Below, one piece after another: positions 1-7,886 of a stretch of 64,000 nucleotides of DNA. A program made the position numbers and the translations under genes. Position 1 is the first letter of the stretch. Every line of letters begins with the position of its first letter. The stretch comes from Aquibacillus halophilus (lineage in GTDB: Bacteria; Bacillota; Bacilli; Bacillales; Amphibacillaceae), in contig NZ_WJNG01000012.1 of assembly GCF_009649745.1 (NCBI RefSeq), forward strand, positions 33,231-97,230. The letters run 5' to 3'. Under the pieces are notes generated by a model. That model saw only the letters and a list, made by a program, of their open reading frames with translations, was not told the origin of the DNA and did not search any database.

Positions 1-167
1 ATATTGACGCACAAGAAGGGTTTAATTGCGTTATCGTTGCAATTCGGAAAAGTGAAGATAACCTTATACTATTACCATCTAAAACAACTATTGTAGACAA
101 AAACGATATTTTAGTTACAATAGGAAAAAACACTGATTTAGAACGTTTTGAAGATAAAAAAGTCTAG
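1..167 (+). CDS. C-terminal end of a TrkA-C (RCK_C) domain protein, partial
   Basis: The frame open from the window edge ends at a TAG at 165-167 and gives about 54 residues. It has the TrkA-C pattern: a hydrophobic strand followed by an alternating I-V-A-I-R strand, then LILLPSKTTI, then DILVTIGK before a charged tail. This ligand-sensing domain ends potassium channels, KtrA/KhtT-type regulators and some antiporters and transcription regulators. The N-terminal part lies outside the window, so the protein class cannot be decided. A U-tailed hairpin follows, so it closes its transcription unit. Confidence 0.6.
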   Translation, partial: IDAQEGFNCVIVAIRKSEDNLILLPSKTTIVDKNDILVTIGKNTDLERFEDKKV

Positions 168-222
168 TGTACCACTATGACTAATCCTTATTGAGAAGAT
201 GATATTCATATAAGAAAGATTG

Positions 223-251
223 AAAAGGAGGGCTGTTGATGCTCTCCTTTT
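223..251 (+). terminator. Rho-independent terminator after the TrkA-C gene
   Basis: AAAAGGAG (223-230) pairs with CTCCTTTT (244-251) around a 13-nt loop, and the 3' arm runs into T residues. It lies 56 bases after the stop codon. Confidence 0.7.
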
Positions 252-308
252 TCGTGTTTTGAAAAACATTATAAAAATGCCTCAAAAAAAGTTATAATAA
301 CCTTACAA

Positions 309-322
309 GGAAAGCGGTTTCT
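309..322 (+). promoter_or_regulatory. cre-like CcpA site upstream of the ROK kinase
   Basis: GGAAAGCGGTTTCT matches 12 of 14 positions of the cre consensus TGWAANCGNTNWCA, with both outer bases differing. It follows a TATAAT at 293-298, so a bound CcpA would sit at or just after the transcription start and repress. This suggests carbon catabolite repression of a sugar kinase. No convincing -35 was found at the normal distance. Confidence 0.45.
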
Positions 323-354
323 TTATTGTTCAAAACTGAGAAGGGGGATTACTT

Positions 355-1257
355 TTGGAAAAGTATATTGCATTTGATGTTGGTGGTACAAAAGTGAAAC
401 ATGCGGTTGTATTAGAAAATGGTGTCATTATCACTAAAGGCAAGTATAATACGAGTTGCATGGACTTAGACAAGTTTCTGAAAGACATGATTGATCAAAT
501 TGAAGACTATCATCAACAGCATAATATAAGAGGGATAGCAATTAGTATGCCCGGTTTCATTAACGTCAATACAGGGTATTCAGAAACTGCTGGTGCAATT
601 GTGGTGCTAAACGGTAAAAATTTAAAATCACTTTTATTAGAAAGGGTATCTATTCCGGTTGAAATTGAGAACGACGGAAATTGTGTGGCGTTAGCAGAAA
701 AACTGAATGGTAATGCAATAGATTGTGAAAGTTTTATCTGTGTAACAATTGGCACTGGTATCGGTGGAGGAATCATCATAAATAATAAAGTCCTCCACGG
801 CCATACATTTAAAGGTGGGGAATTTGGATTTATGGTAACACAGAACAATAGCCCCAAGAAGGAAATTTGGCATAACAACGGTTCTACCAGTGGCTTAATT
901 GCCGATTATAAAGAATTAAAAGAAATTAACACGAATGAAATCATAGAAGGGCAACAAGTATTTGCTGAAGCAGAGAAAGATGAACGGGTAAAAAAGCTGA
1001 TTGATGAATGGCTAAAAAACATTAGTAATGGGATATTTAATTTGGTTGCAACCCTAAACCCTGAAAAGGTATTAATTGGTGGGGGAGTAAGTGCTCAAGA
1101 AATAATAATAGATGGTCTTAAAAGTCACTTAGTTCAGAACAAAAATTGGCGAATTTTAGAAGTTCCTATAGAAATATGCAAGCATAAAAACGACGCAGGA
1201 ATGATAGGTGCTTTAAAACATTTCTTGGATAGGAATAGTGCTAGAGTTAATGTTTAA
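355..1257 (+). CDS. ROK-family sugar kinase
   Basis: The 300-residue protein starts at TTG with AAGGGGG seven bases upstream. It has the ROK ATP site DVGGT (residues 8-12), the catalytic Asp in ENDGN (D107), GTGIGGG (133-139) and the GGEFG block (154-158). ROK kinases phosphorylate hexoses or aminosugars at O6. The Cys-rich zinc loop is absent and the His that usually follows EIG is Phe here, so it belongs to the zinc-less subgroup. It resembles the ROK kinase at 59608-60492, which has the same substitution type. It stands alone, so its sugar cannot be inferred; a cre-like site precedes it. Confidence 0.85.
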   Translation: MEKYIAFDVGGTKVKHAVVLENGVIITKGKYNTSCMDLDKFLKDMIDQIEDYHQQHNIRGIAISMPGFINVNTGYSETAGAIVVLNGKNLKSLLLERVSIPVEIENDGNCVALAEKLNGNAIDCESFICVTIGTGIGGGIIINNKVLHGHTFKGGEFGFMVTQNNSPKKEIWHNNGSTSGLIADYKELKEINTNEIIEGQQVFAEAEKDERVKKLIDEWLKNISNGIFNLVATLNPEKVLIGGGVSAQEIIIDGLKSHLVQNKNWRILEVPIEICKHKNDAGMIGALKHFLDRNSARVNV

Positions 1258-1263
1258 ATCCTG

Positions 1264-1298
1264 ACCAGTACAGACTACATGTCTGCAGCCGTACTGGT
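1264..1298. terminator. Bidirectional terminator between ROK kinase and SDR gene
   Basis: ACCAGTAC (1264-1271) pairs with GTACTGGT (1291-1298), and CAGAC/GTCTG forms an inner hairpin. The two flanking genes converge on it. Confidence 0.7.
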
Positions 1299-1302
1299 TT
1301 CA

Positions 1303-2400
1303 TTATGATATTTCAATGTGCTTTTCTACATCATTCTTGTGTTTTTCATAGAAAACTGTCATAGATTCAAGTGTTTCTTTAAAATCAGGGCATTCGATTC
1401 CAGAACCTTCTAAGTCTAACTGGGCCTGCGTACAATCATAGGTGGTCAGGCAGGTAAAATAGTCTAGAGCTTCTTTCTCCACCTTTAATCTTTTTCTAAT
1501 GCCTGGAATTGTTAAGGATGCTTTGGCCAACCAAACAGGGATTTTACCGACTGGTTTCTTGCCAAGATATTGTACCATTAGCATTTTATAAACCTCTTTC
1601 ATTGTGTAAGGACTTGGATCTGTTAAATGATAAGTTTTTCCGACCCCGATATCTGAATGTCCTAAGTAAATAGTTGCTTTAAGAATATAGTCTATGGGTA
1701 CAAAATTTCCTTCAGCCGCCCCAGTTCCCAAATAAGGAATAATAGGGAGAAATCTCAAATTCTCAAACATATTTAACATGAAATATGGCCCATCGAATTT
1801 AACCGTTTCACCAGTTTCAGAGTTTCCTTTCACAACACCAGGTCGGATAATGGTTGTTGGAACCTTGTCAATTACACTTCTGACCAATTTCTCAGCCTCA
1901 AACTTTGTTTGTTCGTAGTGGTTTTTAAATGTTTGATTAGCTTCTAATTCTGTTTCTACTATTCTACCTTCGCGGGTCCCAGATACATAAGCTGTACTAA
2001 AATAAATATAACGTTGAATAGTATGCAAATTGAGAATCCAGTCATTTACTTGGTTCGTACCAGTTACATTAACATCATAAGCAAGCCTCTTGGGCACGGC
2101 AAGATCATAAATAGCTGCTAGGTGAAAAACATGAGTAATCTTTTTACTTAGTTGCTCGTTTAATTCAGGACCGATGCCCAAGTTTCGTTTGGTTATATCA
2201 CCTTCAATTAAAATAAACTTTTTTGGACTGATCTTTTTCTCATTAGTGATTCTGTTTATTTCATTTTCTGCTTTTCCCTTCAGACTAGGTAAAACCAATA
2301 AATAGAAATAATTAATATCGTACTCTGATTCGATAAGTCTCTTGATTAATGATGTACAGATGAATCCAGGAAATCCTGTAAAAAAGTAACTATTAGCCAT
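1303..2400 (-). CDS. Extended SDR / acyl-CoA-reductase-like (NAD_binding_4) protein
   Basis: The 365-residue protein opens with a Rossmann motif TGFPGF (8-13) and carries the SDR catalytic set: Ser135 in FSTAY, Tyr162 and Lys166 in HYEQTK. This layout matches the male-sterility/NAD_binding_4 group, which includes fatty acyl-CoA and thioester reductase domains, but it has no carrier or adenylation domain. The substrate is unknown. ATG start with AAGGGGAT upstream. A perfect ACTAATATATTAGT palindrome and a Crp/Fnr-type box lie 30-56 bases upstream of the ATG, so expression probably responds to an effector and possibly to oxygen. Confidence 0.75.
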   Translation of the reverse strand: MANSYFFTGFPGFICTSLIKRLIESEYDINYFYLLVLPSLKGKAENEINRITNEKKISPKKFILIEGDITKRNLGIGPELNEQLSKKITHVFHLAAIYDLAVPKRLAYDVNVTGTNQVNDWILNLHTIQRYIYFSTAYVSGTREGRIVETELEANQTFKNHYEQTKFEAEKLVRSVIDKVPTTIIRPGVVKGNSETGETVKFDGPYFMLNMFENLRFLPIIPYLGTGAAEGNFVPIDYILKATIYLGHSDIGVGKTYHLTDPSPYTMKEVYKMLMVQYLGKKPVGKIPVWLAKASLTIPGIRKRLKVEKEALDYFTCLTTYDCTQAQLDLEGSGIECPDFKETLESMTVFYEKHKNDVEKHIEIS

Positions 2401-2429
2401 TAAAATTTATCCCCTTTGAGAATTCATTA

Positions 2430-2456
2430 ACTAATATATTAGTGAAAACACTCACA
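2430..2456 (-). promoter_or_regulatory. Overlapping palindrome and Crp/Fnr-type box before the SDR gene
   Basis: ACTAATATATTAGT (2430-2443) is a perfect palindrome whose half-site ACTAATA is shared with the TetR operators at 6534-6574. On the minus strand it overlaps TGTGA-N6-TCACT (2441-2456), a full match to the Bacillus Fnr consensus. Two regulators may compete here. Assignment to particular proteins is inference. Confidence 0.5.
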
Positions 2457-2629
2457 AAATCCTCTTTTCTAAAAAAACTTTCAACAATTAAGGACAAATT
2501 GGTATGATTCTAAGTGCTTTCTGGCTCTCTTTTCCTTTTAGCTTTATGAGGTCATGTGATATTATTAAACTCTCTTCAATACCATTTGGTTAGTAATCGT
2601 TTCATAACAGAATTAAGGGAGTTATTTTT

Positions 2630-3541
2630 TTGGACAGCTTTAATAATCAATTCTTATTTTCAATATTAATCATTGCATTAGGCTATTTTTTAAAACAAAC
2701 GAATTTATTAAAAGAAAAAGATGGAGAAAGTTTAGCAAGGGTTGTTTTTAACATCACCCTACCAGCGCTAATTATTGTCACATTCAATGATATCCAATTT
2801 GAATCATCCCTATTTTTATTAATTGTTATTGCAATCATTTACGGTTTATTTACTGGATTCCTTGGCATCTATCTTTTTAGAAAAGAAAGTAAAGATGTAA
2901 AAGGAATGCTAGCAATGATGGTACCAGGTTTTAACATAGGTCTCTTTGCATATCCACTTGTTGAAGTGATATGGGGAATTGAAGGGCTTCGATATTTCGG
3001 AATGTTTGATGTTGGTAATGCTTTTATTGTGTTTGGCTTAGCTTATTTAATTGCAAGCTACTATTCAGGTGGTGAGGTTAAGTTAGATGTTAAAACGATA
3101 GTGTGGAAGATGTCTAAATCGGTTCCACTAATGACATATATCGTTGTTTGTACAGTGAACATAATTGGTTTACGTTTCCCAAGTGTAGTCACAGAGGTTG
3201 CGAGCACCATATCATTAGCGAATATGCCGCTATCACTACTATTGTTAGGTATATACTTTAGATTCACATTTGATAAAAGCTATGTTAGGTACTTTGTTAA
3301 ATATATAGTTTTAAAATATGTCGTTGGTTTGGTATTAGGTATATCCTTATTTTATATTCTGCCATTTGATGATATGTTTAAATACACATTAATGATTGGA
3401 TTTATACTACCAACACCGACGTCCGTACTTCCATTTGCGGTAGAGTTTGGATATGACAAGAGGTTTGTCGGGACATTGGCTAATCTAACTATTGTTATAA
3501 GTTTTATCCTAATTTGGTTAATGGTTAATATAGTAACGTAG
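2630..3541 (+). CDS. AEC (auxin efflux carrier) family transporter
   Basis: The 303-residue integral membrane protein starts at TTG with AAGGGAG eight bases upstream. About ten hydrophobic segments are arranged as two five-helix halves. The first half has the family pattern with a conserved NITLPALI motif (about residues 41-48); the second half ends with LPTPTSVLPFAVEFGYD. AEC carriers export or import organic anions such as malate, and auxin in plants. The cysteine desulfurase gene follows 94 bases later on the same strand without a clear terminator, so co-transcription is possible. The substrate is unknown. Confidence 0.85.
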   Translation: MDSFNNQFLFSILIIALGYFLKQTNLLKEKDGESLARVVFNITLPALIIVTFNDIQFESSLFLLIVIAIIYGLFTGFLGIYLFRKESKDVKGMLAMMVPGFNIGLFAYPLVEVIWGIEGLRYFGMFDVGNAFIVFGLAYLIASYYSGGEVKLDVKTIVWKMSKSVPLMTYIVVCTVNIIGLRFPSVVTEVASTISLANMPLSLLLLGIYFRFTFDKSYVRYFVKYIVLKYVVGLVLGISLFYILPFDDMFKYTLMIGFILPTPTSVLPFAVEFGYDKRFVGTLANLTIVISFILIWLMVNIVT

Positions 3542-3635
3542 ATATGCTTGATCATAACAAGCAAATAAATCGCAATGTTTTTTAGGGATTCTATTAAATT
3601 TTAACAAGAGAATAAATTTTTGGGAGGGAGTAGTA

Positions 3636-4763
3636 TTGACAAAAATATATTTGGATTTCAATGCAAGTACTCCAATCGATCCAGAAGTGATTGACGAAAT
3701 GACACCCTTTTTTTCCAAATCTTTTGGTAATCCTTCATCACAGCACTGGGCCAGTAGTGAAACAACACAAGCAATCATAAAAGCGAGAAATCAGATTGCA
3801 CACTTGTTGGGATGTCACCAAGATGAAATCATTTTCACAAGCGGCGGAAGTGAAGCCAATAATCATGCTTTAAAAGGAGTATTTTCCAGCCTTCAACATA
3901 AGGGCAATCATATTATTACGACGAAAGTAGAACATCCAGCAATCATGAGTCCATGCAAATATTTAGAATCGATTGGGGCTGAGGTCAGCTATGTGGATGT
4001 CGACCAATATGGTCGGGTTGACCCGGAACAAATTTTGAATGAAATTAAAGATACAACGATATTAATAACTGTAATGCATGCAAATAATGAGATTGGTACA
4101 ATTCAGCCGATTGAGGCAATTGGGGAAATTGCGAGTAAGCATAGGATTGTCTTTCATTCCGATGCCGCCCAGTCCATTGGAAAGGTTCCGACTAAAGTTG
4201 ATATGATGGGCGTTGACTTGTTATCAATTGCTGGACATAAGTTATATGCTCCGAAAGGAATTGGCGCCCTGTATATCAAACGAGGCACTTCGATTTCACC
4301 ATTTATTCATGGGGCTGGTCATGAGAATGGCCACAGAGCAGGAACAGAAAATACACCATACATTGTTGCCTTGGGCAAAGCGTGTGAACTAGCGGAAGAA
4401 GGTTTAAATCATATTGATTCGATTCGGGAGCTTAGGAATTATTTTTGGCAACAATTATCTAATTTATTTGAAGAACGAGTCGTGTTAAACGGTAGTCCTG
4501 ACAACTGTCTTCCTAATACACTAAGTGTTAGTTTTGTTGGTGTGGAGGGAGAAAAAATTTTACAAGCAATTCCCGAAATTGCAGCCTCCACGGGCTCTGC
4601 ATGCGATTCCGGAAAGGTTGAATTATCTAATGTATTAAAAGCGATGGGTGTTACCGAACATATTGGCATGGGGACGATTCGCTTTAGTTTAGGAAGAACA
4701 ACAACTAAAAATGAAATTGATGAAGCGGTAAACTTGATTACTTCTAGAGTACTTGAAAGTTAA
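3636..4763 (+). CDS. Cysteine desulfurase (NifS/IscS-like)
   Basis: The 375-residue PLP enzyme starts at TTG behind GGGAGGGAG. It removes sulfur from cysteine as an enzyme persulfide for Fe-S cluster or thio-cofactor assembly. The PLP lysine is K202 in SIAGHKLYAPKG, the HSDAAQ motif binds the cofactor, and the sulfur-carrying cysteine is C323 in ASTGSACDSG. No scaffold gene (iscU, nifU), thiI or mnmA is adjacent, which sets it apart from the better-known Bacillus copies. It most resembles the stand-alone YrvO/NifZ-type desulfurases. Its acceptor is unknown. Confidence 0.88.
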   Translation: MTKIYLDFNASTPIDPEVIDEMTPFFSKSFGNPSSQHWASSETTQAIIKARNQIAHLLGCHQDEIIFTSGGSEANNHALKGVFSSLQHKGNHIITTKVEHPAIMSPCKYLESIGAEVSYVDVDQYGRVDPEQILNEIKDTTILITVMHANNEIGTIQPIEAIGEIASKHRIVFHSDAAQSIGKVPTKVDMMGVDLLSIAGHKLYAPKGIGALYIKRGTSISPFIHGAGHENGHRAGTENTPYIVALGKACELAEEGLNHIDSIRELRNYFWQQLSNLFEERVVLNGSPDNCLPNTLSVSFVGVEGEKILQAIPEIAASTGSACDSGKVELSNVLKAMGVTEHIGMGTIRFSLGRTTTKNEIDEAVNLITSRVLES

Positions 4764-4770
4764 CAGATTA

Positions 4771-4799
4771 GGAAACACGCACCCTCAATGTGTGTTTCC
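4771..4799 (+). terminator. Terminator after cysteine desulfurase
   Basis: GGAAACAC (4771-4778) pairs with GTGTTTCC (4792-4799). The T-tail is weak. Confidence 0.55.
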
Positions 4800-4874
4800 G
4801 TTCTTCAGTCTACGTGAAATGATGATTTTTAACTTGATTGAGAGAGAGTGAAGTTATCTAGCTGAATATCAGTG

Positions 4875-5203
4875 CTAATGTCCATAATACGATAGTGCAA
4901 ACCTATTCACCATAGCAACAATCCATAAAACAGCAGCCAAAACTCGATGACCAGTTGCAATAAGAGCAAGTGCTGCGATACAATAAATAACCATTTCTAA
5001 TACTAAATGTGTCCAGCCGCTGAGTAAAAAAGGAGCAGCAGGAGATCCAAAAGTTCCCCAAACGATGATGATGATTAGTGAAGATCCAAATCCTAAAAAA
5101 ATTTTTGTTAAATTTCCATTCCTGTTTGAAATCCCCAGTAGCCGACAACAAAAATTACGCATATTTCTAACATAAATCGGATAGCCATAGTAAGAAGTAA
5201 CAT
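4875..5203 (-). pseudogene. yrdB-like (DUF2568) membrane protein gene with a frameshift
   Basis: Two overlapping reading frames together make one YrdB-family protein. From an ATG at 5203, preceded by AGGAG, the first frame reads a helix ending in VVGYWGFQTG and then stops. The rest of the family (LTKIFLGFG, VWGTFGSPAAPF, then two helices ending VNRFALSYYGH) continues in another frame to 4875. The total length is two bases over a multiple of three, so a one-base deletion near 5120-5128 explains it; the repaired product would have 109 residues. It is the last gene of the MBL-tetR operon. A sequencing error is the alternative. Confidence 0.65.
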
Positions 5204-5215
5204 CTTTATTTTCTC

Positions 5216-5785
5216 CTAATCAGTACTATTTTTGATTCCCTTTAAATAAGATTTAATAATGAAGTCTAAACTTTTATCTGAATTTATAGGTATTCCAAAT
5301 CCCCCGCTTTGTTCTAACGAAGAAAACCCATGTAATATACTACGCAATCCACGAACTGTATGGATAGCATCGTCCTTATCTAGTTGAAAGTGATTAAGGG
5401 AGTTTAAAGCTAATTCAACTATTTTGTTACCGGCCTGCTCTACTTTAGGATCTCGGTTATCAGGGGCATAAAGTGTTGCCTCATACAATCCCGGATGTGT
5501 TCTTGTGAATTTTAAATAGGCAAAACTAATAGCACTAATCACATCATCACCTTCTTTCTCAGTAGTAGCCTCTACCATTACACTATGCAACTGTTCCAAG
5601 CCATAGAGAGCAAGCTCATTCCGTAAGGCAGGTAGCCCATCAATGTGATTATATAAAGAAGGGGGGCGAATGTTTAAGCGCTTAGCTAGTGTTGCCATTG
5701 TCACGGCATGGATTCCATCCTGATTTGCAATTTCAATTGCAACGTCTAGTAGTCTATTTCGATCAAGTCCAATTCTAGGTGACAT
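5216..5785 (-). CDS. TetR/AcrR-family repressor with WHG-type C-terminal domain
   Basis: The 189-residue protein has a TetR helix-turn-helix at about residues 27-48 (AVTMATLAKRLNIRPPSLYN) and a C-terminal domain with RGLRSILHGFSSLE and GGFG, as in the WHG/TetR_C_13 group. Its ATG directly follows the stop codon of the MBL hydrolase gene, so the two are translationally linked. It most likely binds the two palindromes at 6534-6574 in the operon promoter and so represses its own operon. The ligand is unknown. Confidence 0.88.
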   Translation of the reverse strand: MSPRIGLDRNRLLDVAIEIANQDGIHAVTMATLAKRLNIRPPSLYNHIDGLPALRNELALYGLEQLHSVMVEATTEKEGDDVISAISFAYLKFTRTHPGLYEATLYAPDNRDPKVEQAGNKIVELALNSLNHFQLDKDDAIHTVRGLRSILHGFSSLEQSGGFGIPINSDKSLDFIIKSYLKGIKNSTD

Positions 5786-6508
5786 TTAGACACTCCTTGT
5801 TTGATTTGAATTCATTTTAGTCTCCGCGTCTTTGATTGCTTTGTTAATTAAACCGAATGGTTCAACTAACATGCGTCCATGGCCGACAGCTAACAACGTT
5901 GGTTTGAGTTCAGCGATCTTTCGTGCGCTAGTTAGGGCAGCTTGTTTGTCCCAGGTGGCTAGTGCAGGGAAAGGAAAAGATAATTTTAGTTGCCCGGACA
6001 CAGCAATTCCTCCTCTTGTCTGAAAAGCATCACCTGCTATGATTGAATTATCTCTTGTGTCTAGAAAAGCCATTTGCCCTGGTGTGTGTCCTGGTGCAGC
6101 AATTGCTCGTAATGAACCAATTTGGTCCCCGTCCTCAATAAATATATCTGCTTTTGTTTTAATTTTTTTAGGTACACCACCGCGGATTGGTAAGTTTGTT
6201 TCATGCTCATCAACCGATAGGTCCCCAGCTAATAAGCGCGAATCTCGTTTTGAGATGTACACAGGCACAGTCGGTAGTGCGTCTTTTAATTTATCAAGTG
6301 CACCAACATGATCATCATGCCCGTGGGTTAACAAGATTTTTGTGATAGGCTTGCCGATAGAACTTGCAAATTTAAGGATTTTTTTCGCGCTATAAGGCAA
6401 AGCAGCATCAATTAATGTTAACTCGTTTTCCTCCTTGACTAAGTAACAATTAACAGGAAAAGCATGCTCAAGAAAACTAATTTGATAAATGTTATTCATT
6501 TGTTTCAT
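5786..6508 (-). CDS. MBL-fold metallo-hydrolase
   Basis: The 240-residue cytosolic hydrolase has the metal motif HGHDDH (62-67), then APGHTPGQ, GDAFQ and a late GHG, which together supply the two-metal site of glyoxalase-II/lactonase-type enzymes. The substrate is unknown; lactones, thioesters or glyoxal adducts are possible. It is the first gene of an operon with tetR and yrdB. The start at 6508 is supported by GGGGG eight bases upstream; an in-frame ATG at 6499 is an alternative. The promoter contains a tandem operator, so expression is probably induced by the substrate or a related compound. Confidence 0.85.
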   Translation of the reverse strand: MKQMNNIYQISFLEHAFPVNCYLVKEENELTLIDAALPYSAKKILKFASSIGKPITKILLTHGHDDHVGALDKLKDALPTVPVYISKRDSRLLAGDLSVDEHETNLPIRGGVPKKIKTKADIFIEDGDQIGSLRAIAAPGHTPGQMAFLDTRDNSIIAGDAFQTRGGIAVSGQLKLSFPFPALATWDKQAALTSARKIAELKPTLLAVGHGRMLVEPFGLINKAIKDAETKMNSNQTRSV

Positions 6509-6533
6509 TCCTAAAACCCCCTAATTATTTAAA

Positions 6534-6580
6534 AACTAATAGTATTAGTTTTATTATAACTAATAGCATTAGTTTTGCAA
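6534..6580 (-). promoter_or_regulatory. Autoregulated promoter with two TetR operators
   Basis: On the minus strand TTGCAA (6575-6580) and TATAAT (6553-6558) are 16 bases apart. The spacer is exactly the palindrome AACTAATAGCATTAGTT (6558-6574, plus-strand sequence). A second palindrome, AACTAATAGTATTAGTT (6534-6550), covers the expected start of transcription. Their centres are 24 bases apart. This is a typical repressor arrangement for the downstream MBL-tetR operon. Confidence 0.8.
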
Positions 6581-6636
6581 GCGTTTTTATTAAAAAAACA
6601 TTTGAGTTTTCAGTTAGTAATTAAATCGTACAATTC

Positions 6637-6652
6637 TGTGAACTAAGTCACA
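6637..6652. promoter_or_regulatory. Crp/Fnr-type box 1
   Basis: TGTGAACTAAGTCACA is a perfect TGTGA-N6-TCACA palindrome. It lies 84 bases (centre to centre) upstream of a second box, between the divergent MBL operon and the HMA gene. Confidence 0.65.
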
Positions 6653-6720
6653 AACGATTGGGGAAATGTTAGAATAGGTATTGAAACAAACATTCCGATA
6701 GGAAGATACTTGTTCATTTA

Positions 6721-6736
6721 TGTGAAAAACATCACG
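6721..6736. promoter_or_regulatory. Crp/Fnr-type box 2
   Basis: TGTGAAAAACATCACG matches TGTGA-N6-TCAC. It lies about 140 bases upstream of the HMA gene. The spacing of 84 bases to box 1 is close to eight DNA turns, so proteins bound at both would lie on the same face. Confidence 0.6.
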
Positions 6737-6871
6737 AAATTAGTGGAAATTTGTCGAATGAGTACACCAAAATAATTTTGCATTAGAATTTTAGATTTAC
6801 AAAGCAACGACAAGATTTCAAATATAAATGATTAGAGTAAATCCTAATATTTTTTAAGGAGGAATTTTGAA

Positions 6872-7132
6872 ATGATGAGACAGAGGACAATTCAAATTGA
6901 AGAGTTATCGTGTCCCAGTTATATTAATAGAATTGAAAATGCACTTCCAAAACTAGATGGAGTTTCTGAAGTGATAGTAAAGTATCATTTGGATGAGGTG
7001 GAGGTAATTTATGAAGAATCACTTATCCATTTTAATGAAATTGAAGGAGTAATTAGGGATCTAGGATTCAAGATTTCACCGCGCCTTATTCTATTAGAGC
7101 AAAAAACTATTAAAGGTATGCACTTAGCTTAG
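6872..7132 (+). CDS. Small HMA-fold protein with an altered metal site
   Basis: The 86-residue protein follows the heavy-metal-associated fold of copper chaperones: a first strand QIEEL, a metal loop, helix INRIENALPKL, then strands and a helix ending RDLGFKIS. In true metallochaperones the loop has CxxC; here it reads C14-P-S-Y17, so one ligand is missing and classic Cu(I) binding is unlikely. AAGGAGG precedes the ATG. A perfect terminator follows, so it is monocistronic. Two Crp/Fnr-type boxes upstream suggest oxygen- or redox-linked expression. Confidence 0.75.
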   Translation: MMRQRTIQIEELSCPSYINRIENALPKLDGVSEVIVKYHLDEVEVIYEESLIHFNEIEGVIRDLGFKISPRLILLEQKTIKGMHLA

Positions 7133-7169
7133 CGTAAGTTTTTATATGAGAATTATCGAAATAAGTATG

Positions 7170-7208
7170 GGAAATGTGTAAAAACCTTTTACACATTTCC
7201 ATTTTTTT
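7170..7208 (+). terminator. Strong terminator after the HMA gene
   Basis: GGAAATGTGTAAAA (7170-7183) and TTTTACACATTTCC (7187-7200) pair perfectly over 14 bases around a 3-base loop, followed by seven T residues. Confidence 0.92.
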
Positions 7209-7318
7209 GATTAAATGATCTGTTAACGCTATGCTTAACTAACAAAACATGAGATGGTAGATGGAAATAGCTAGGATTCATAAGGTTATATCTATGTAGC
7301 GCATAGGAGGATTTATAG

Positions 7319-7852
7319 ATGAAGCGAATTGCAATTGACATGGATGAAGTAATTGCGGATCTTTTTACAAGCCAATTAACCATGTTCAATAACGACTACA
7401 AAGAGAATATTTCGCCAGAAGATATAATGGGTAAAAAACTTAGACACCACCGACCTGATTTGACAGAAGAGCTCTCAAACTATTTAAAGCAGCCAACTTT
7501 TTTTCGAGACTTAGAAGTAATAGAAGATAGTCAAGAAGTGATTAAGGAATTAAGTAAGCATTATGAAATTTTTATTACCACTGCTGCGATGGAATATCCG
7601 ACATCATTCACTGAAAAATATGAGTGGCTTAAGAAACACTTTCCTTTTTTAAATGATATGAATTTTGTTTTTTGTGGGGATAAGAGTATTATTCATGCCG
7701 ATTATCTTATTGATGATAATGTAAGACATTTTAAAGGATTTTCCGGTCAAGGCGTCTTGTATACCGCAAACCACAATATTAATGAGATAGGTTATGACCG
7801 GGTGAATAACTGGCAAGAGGTAAAGGATTACTTTTCAAAAAGGGTAAAATAA
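7319..7852 (+). CDS. 5'(3')-deoxyribonucleotidase-like HAD phosphatase
   Basis: The 177-residue protein starts with the HAD nucleophile motif DMDEV (residues 7-11) and has the NT5C-family order: a cap with KLRHHRPDL, motif II in FITTAAMEYP, and the acidic motif YLIDDN late. Enzymes of this family remove phosphate from deoxyribonucleoside monophosphates and help balance dNTP pools. GGAGG precedes the ATG. It seems to be a single gene. It resembles YqfW/YorS-type proteins of Bacillus; substrate preference is not visible from sequence. Confidence 0.82.
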   Translation: MKRIAIDMDEVIADLFTSQLTMFNNDYKENISPEDIMGKKLRHHRPDLTEELSNYLKQPTFFRDLEVIEDSQEVIKELSKHYEIFITTAAMEYPTSFTEKYEWLKKHFPFLNDMNFVFCGDKSIIHADYLIDDNVRHFKGFSGQGVLYTANHNINEIGYDRVNNWQEVKDYFSKRVK

Positions 7853-7886
7853 CATAAAAATTCCCGAATCCTTCCTTAATTTGTGA

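Noticed and set aside
513..878. 121-residue minus-strand frame inside the ROK kinase gene
   Set aside because: It is fully inside a well-supported gene on the other strand and shows no domain or ribosome site.
4903..5151. 82-residue minus-strand frame overlapping yrdB
   Set aside because: It is the third frame of the frameshifted yrdB-like gene and matches nothing in the family.
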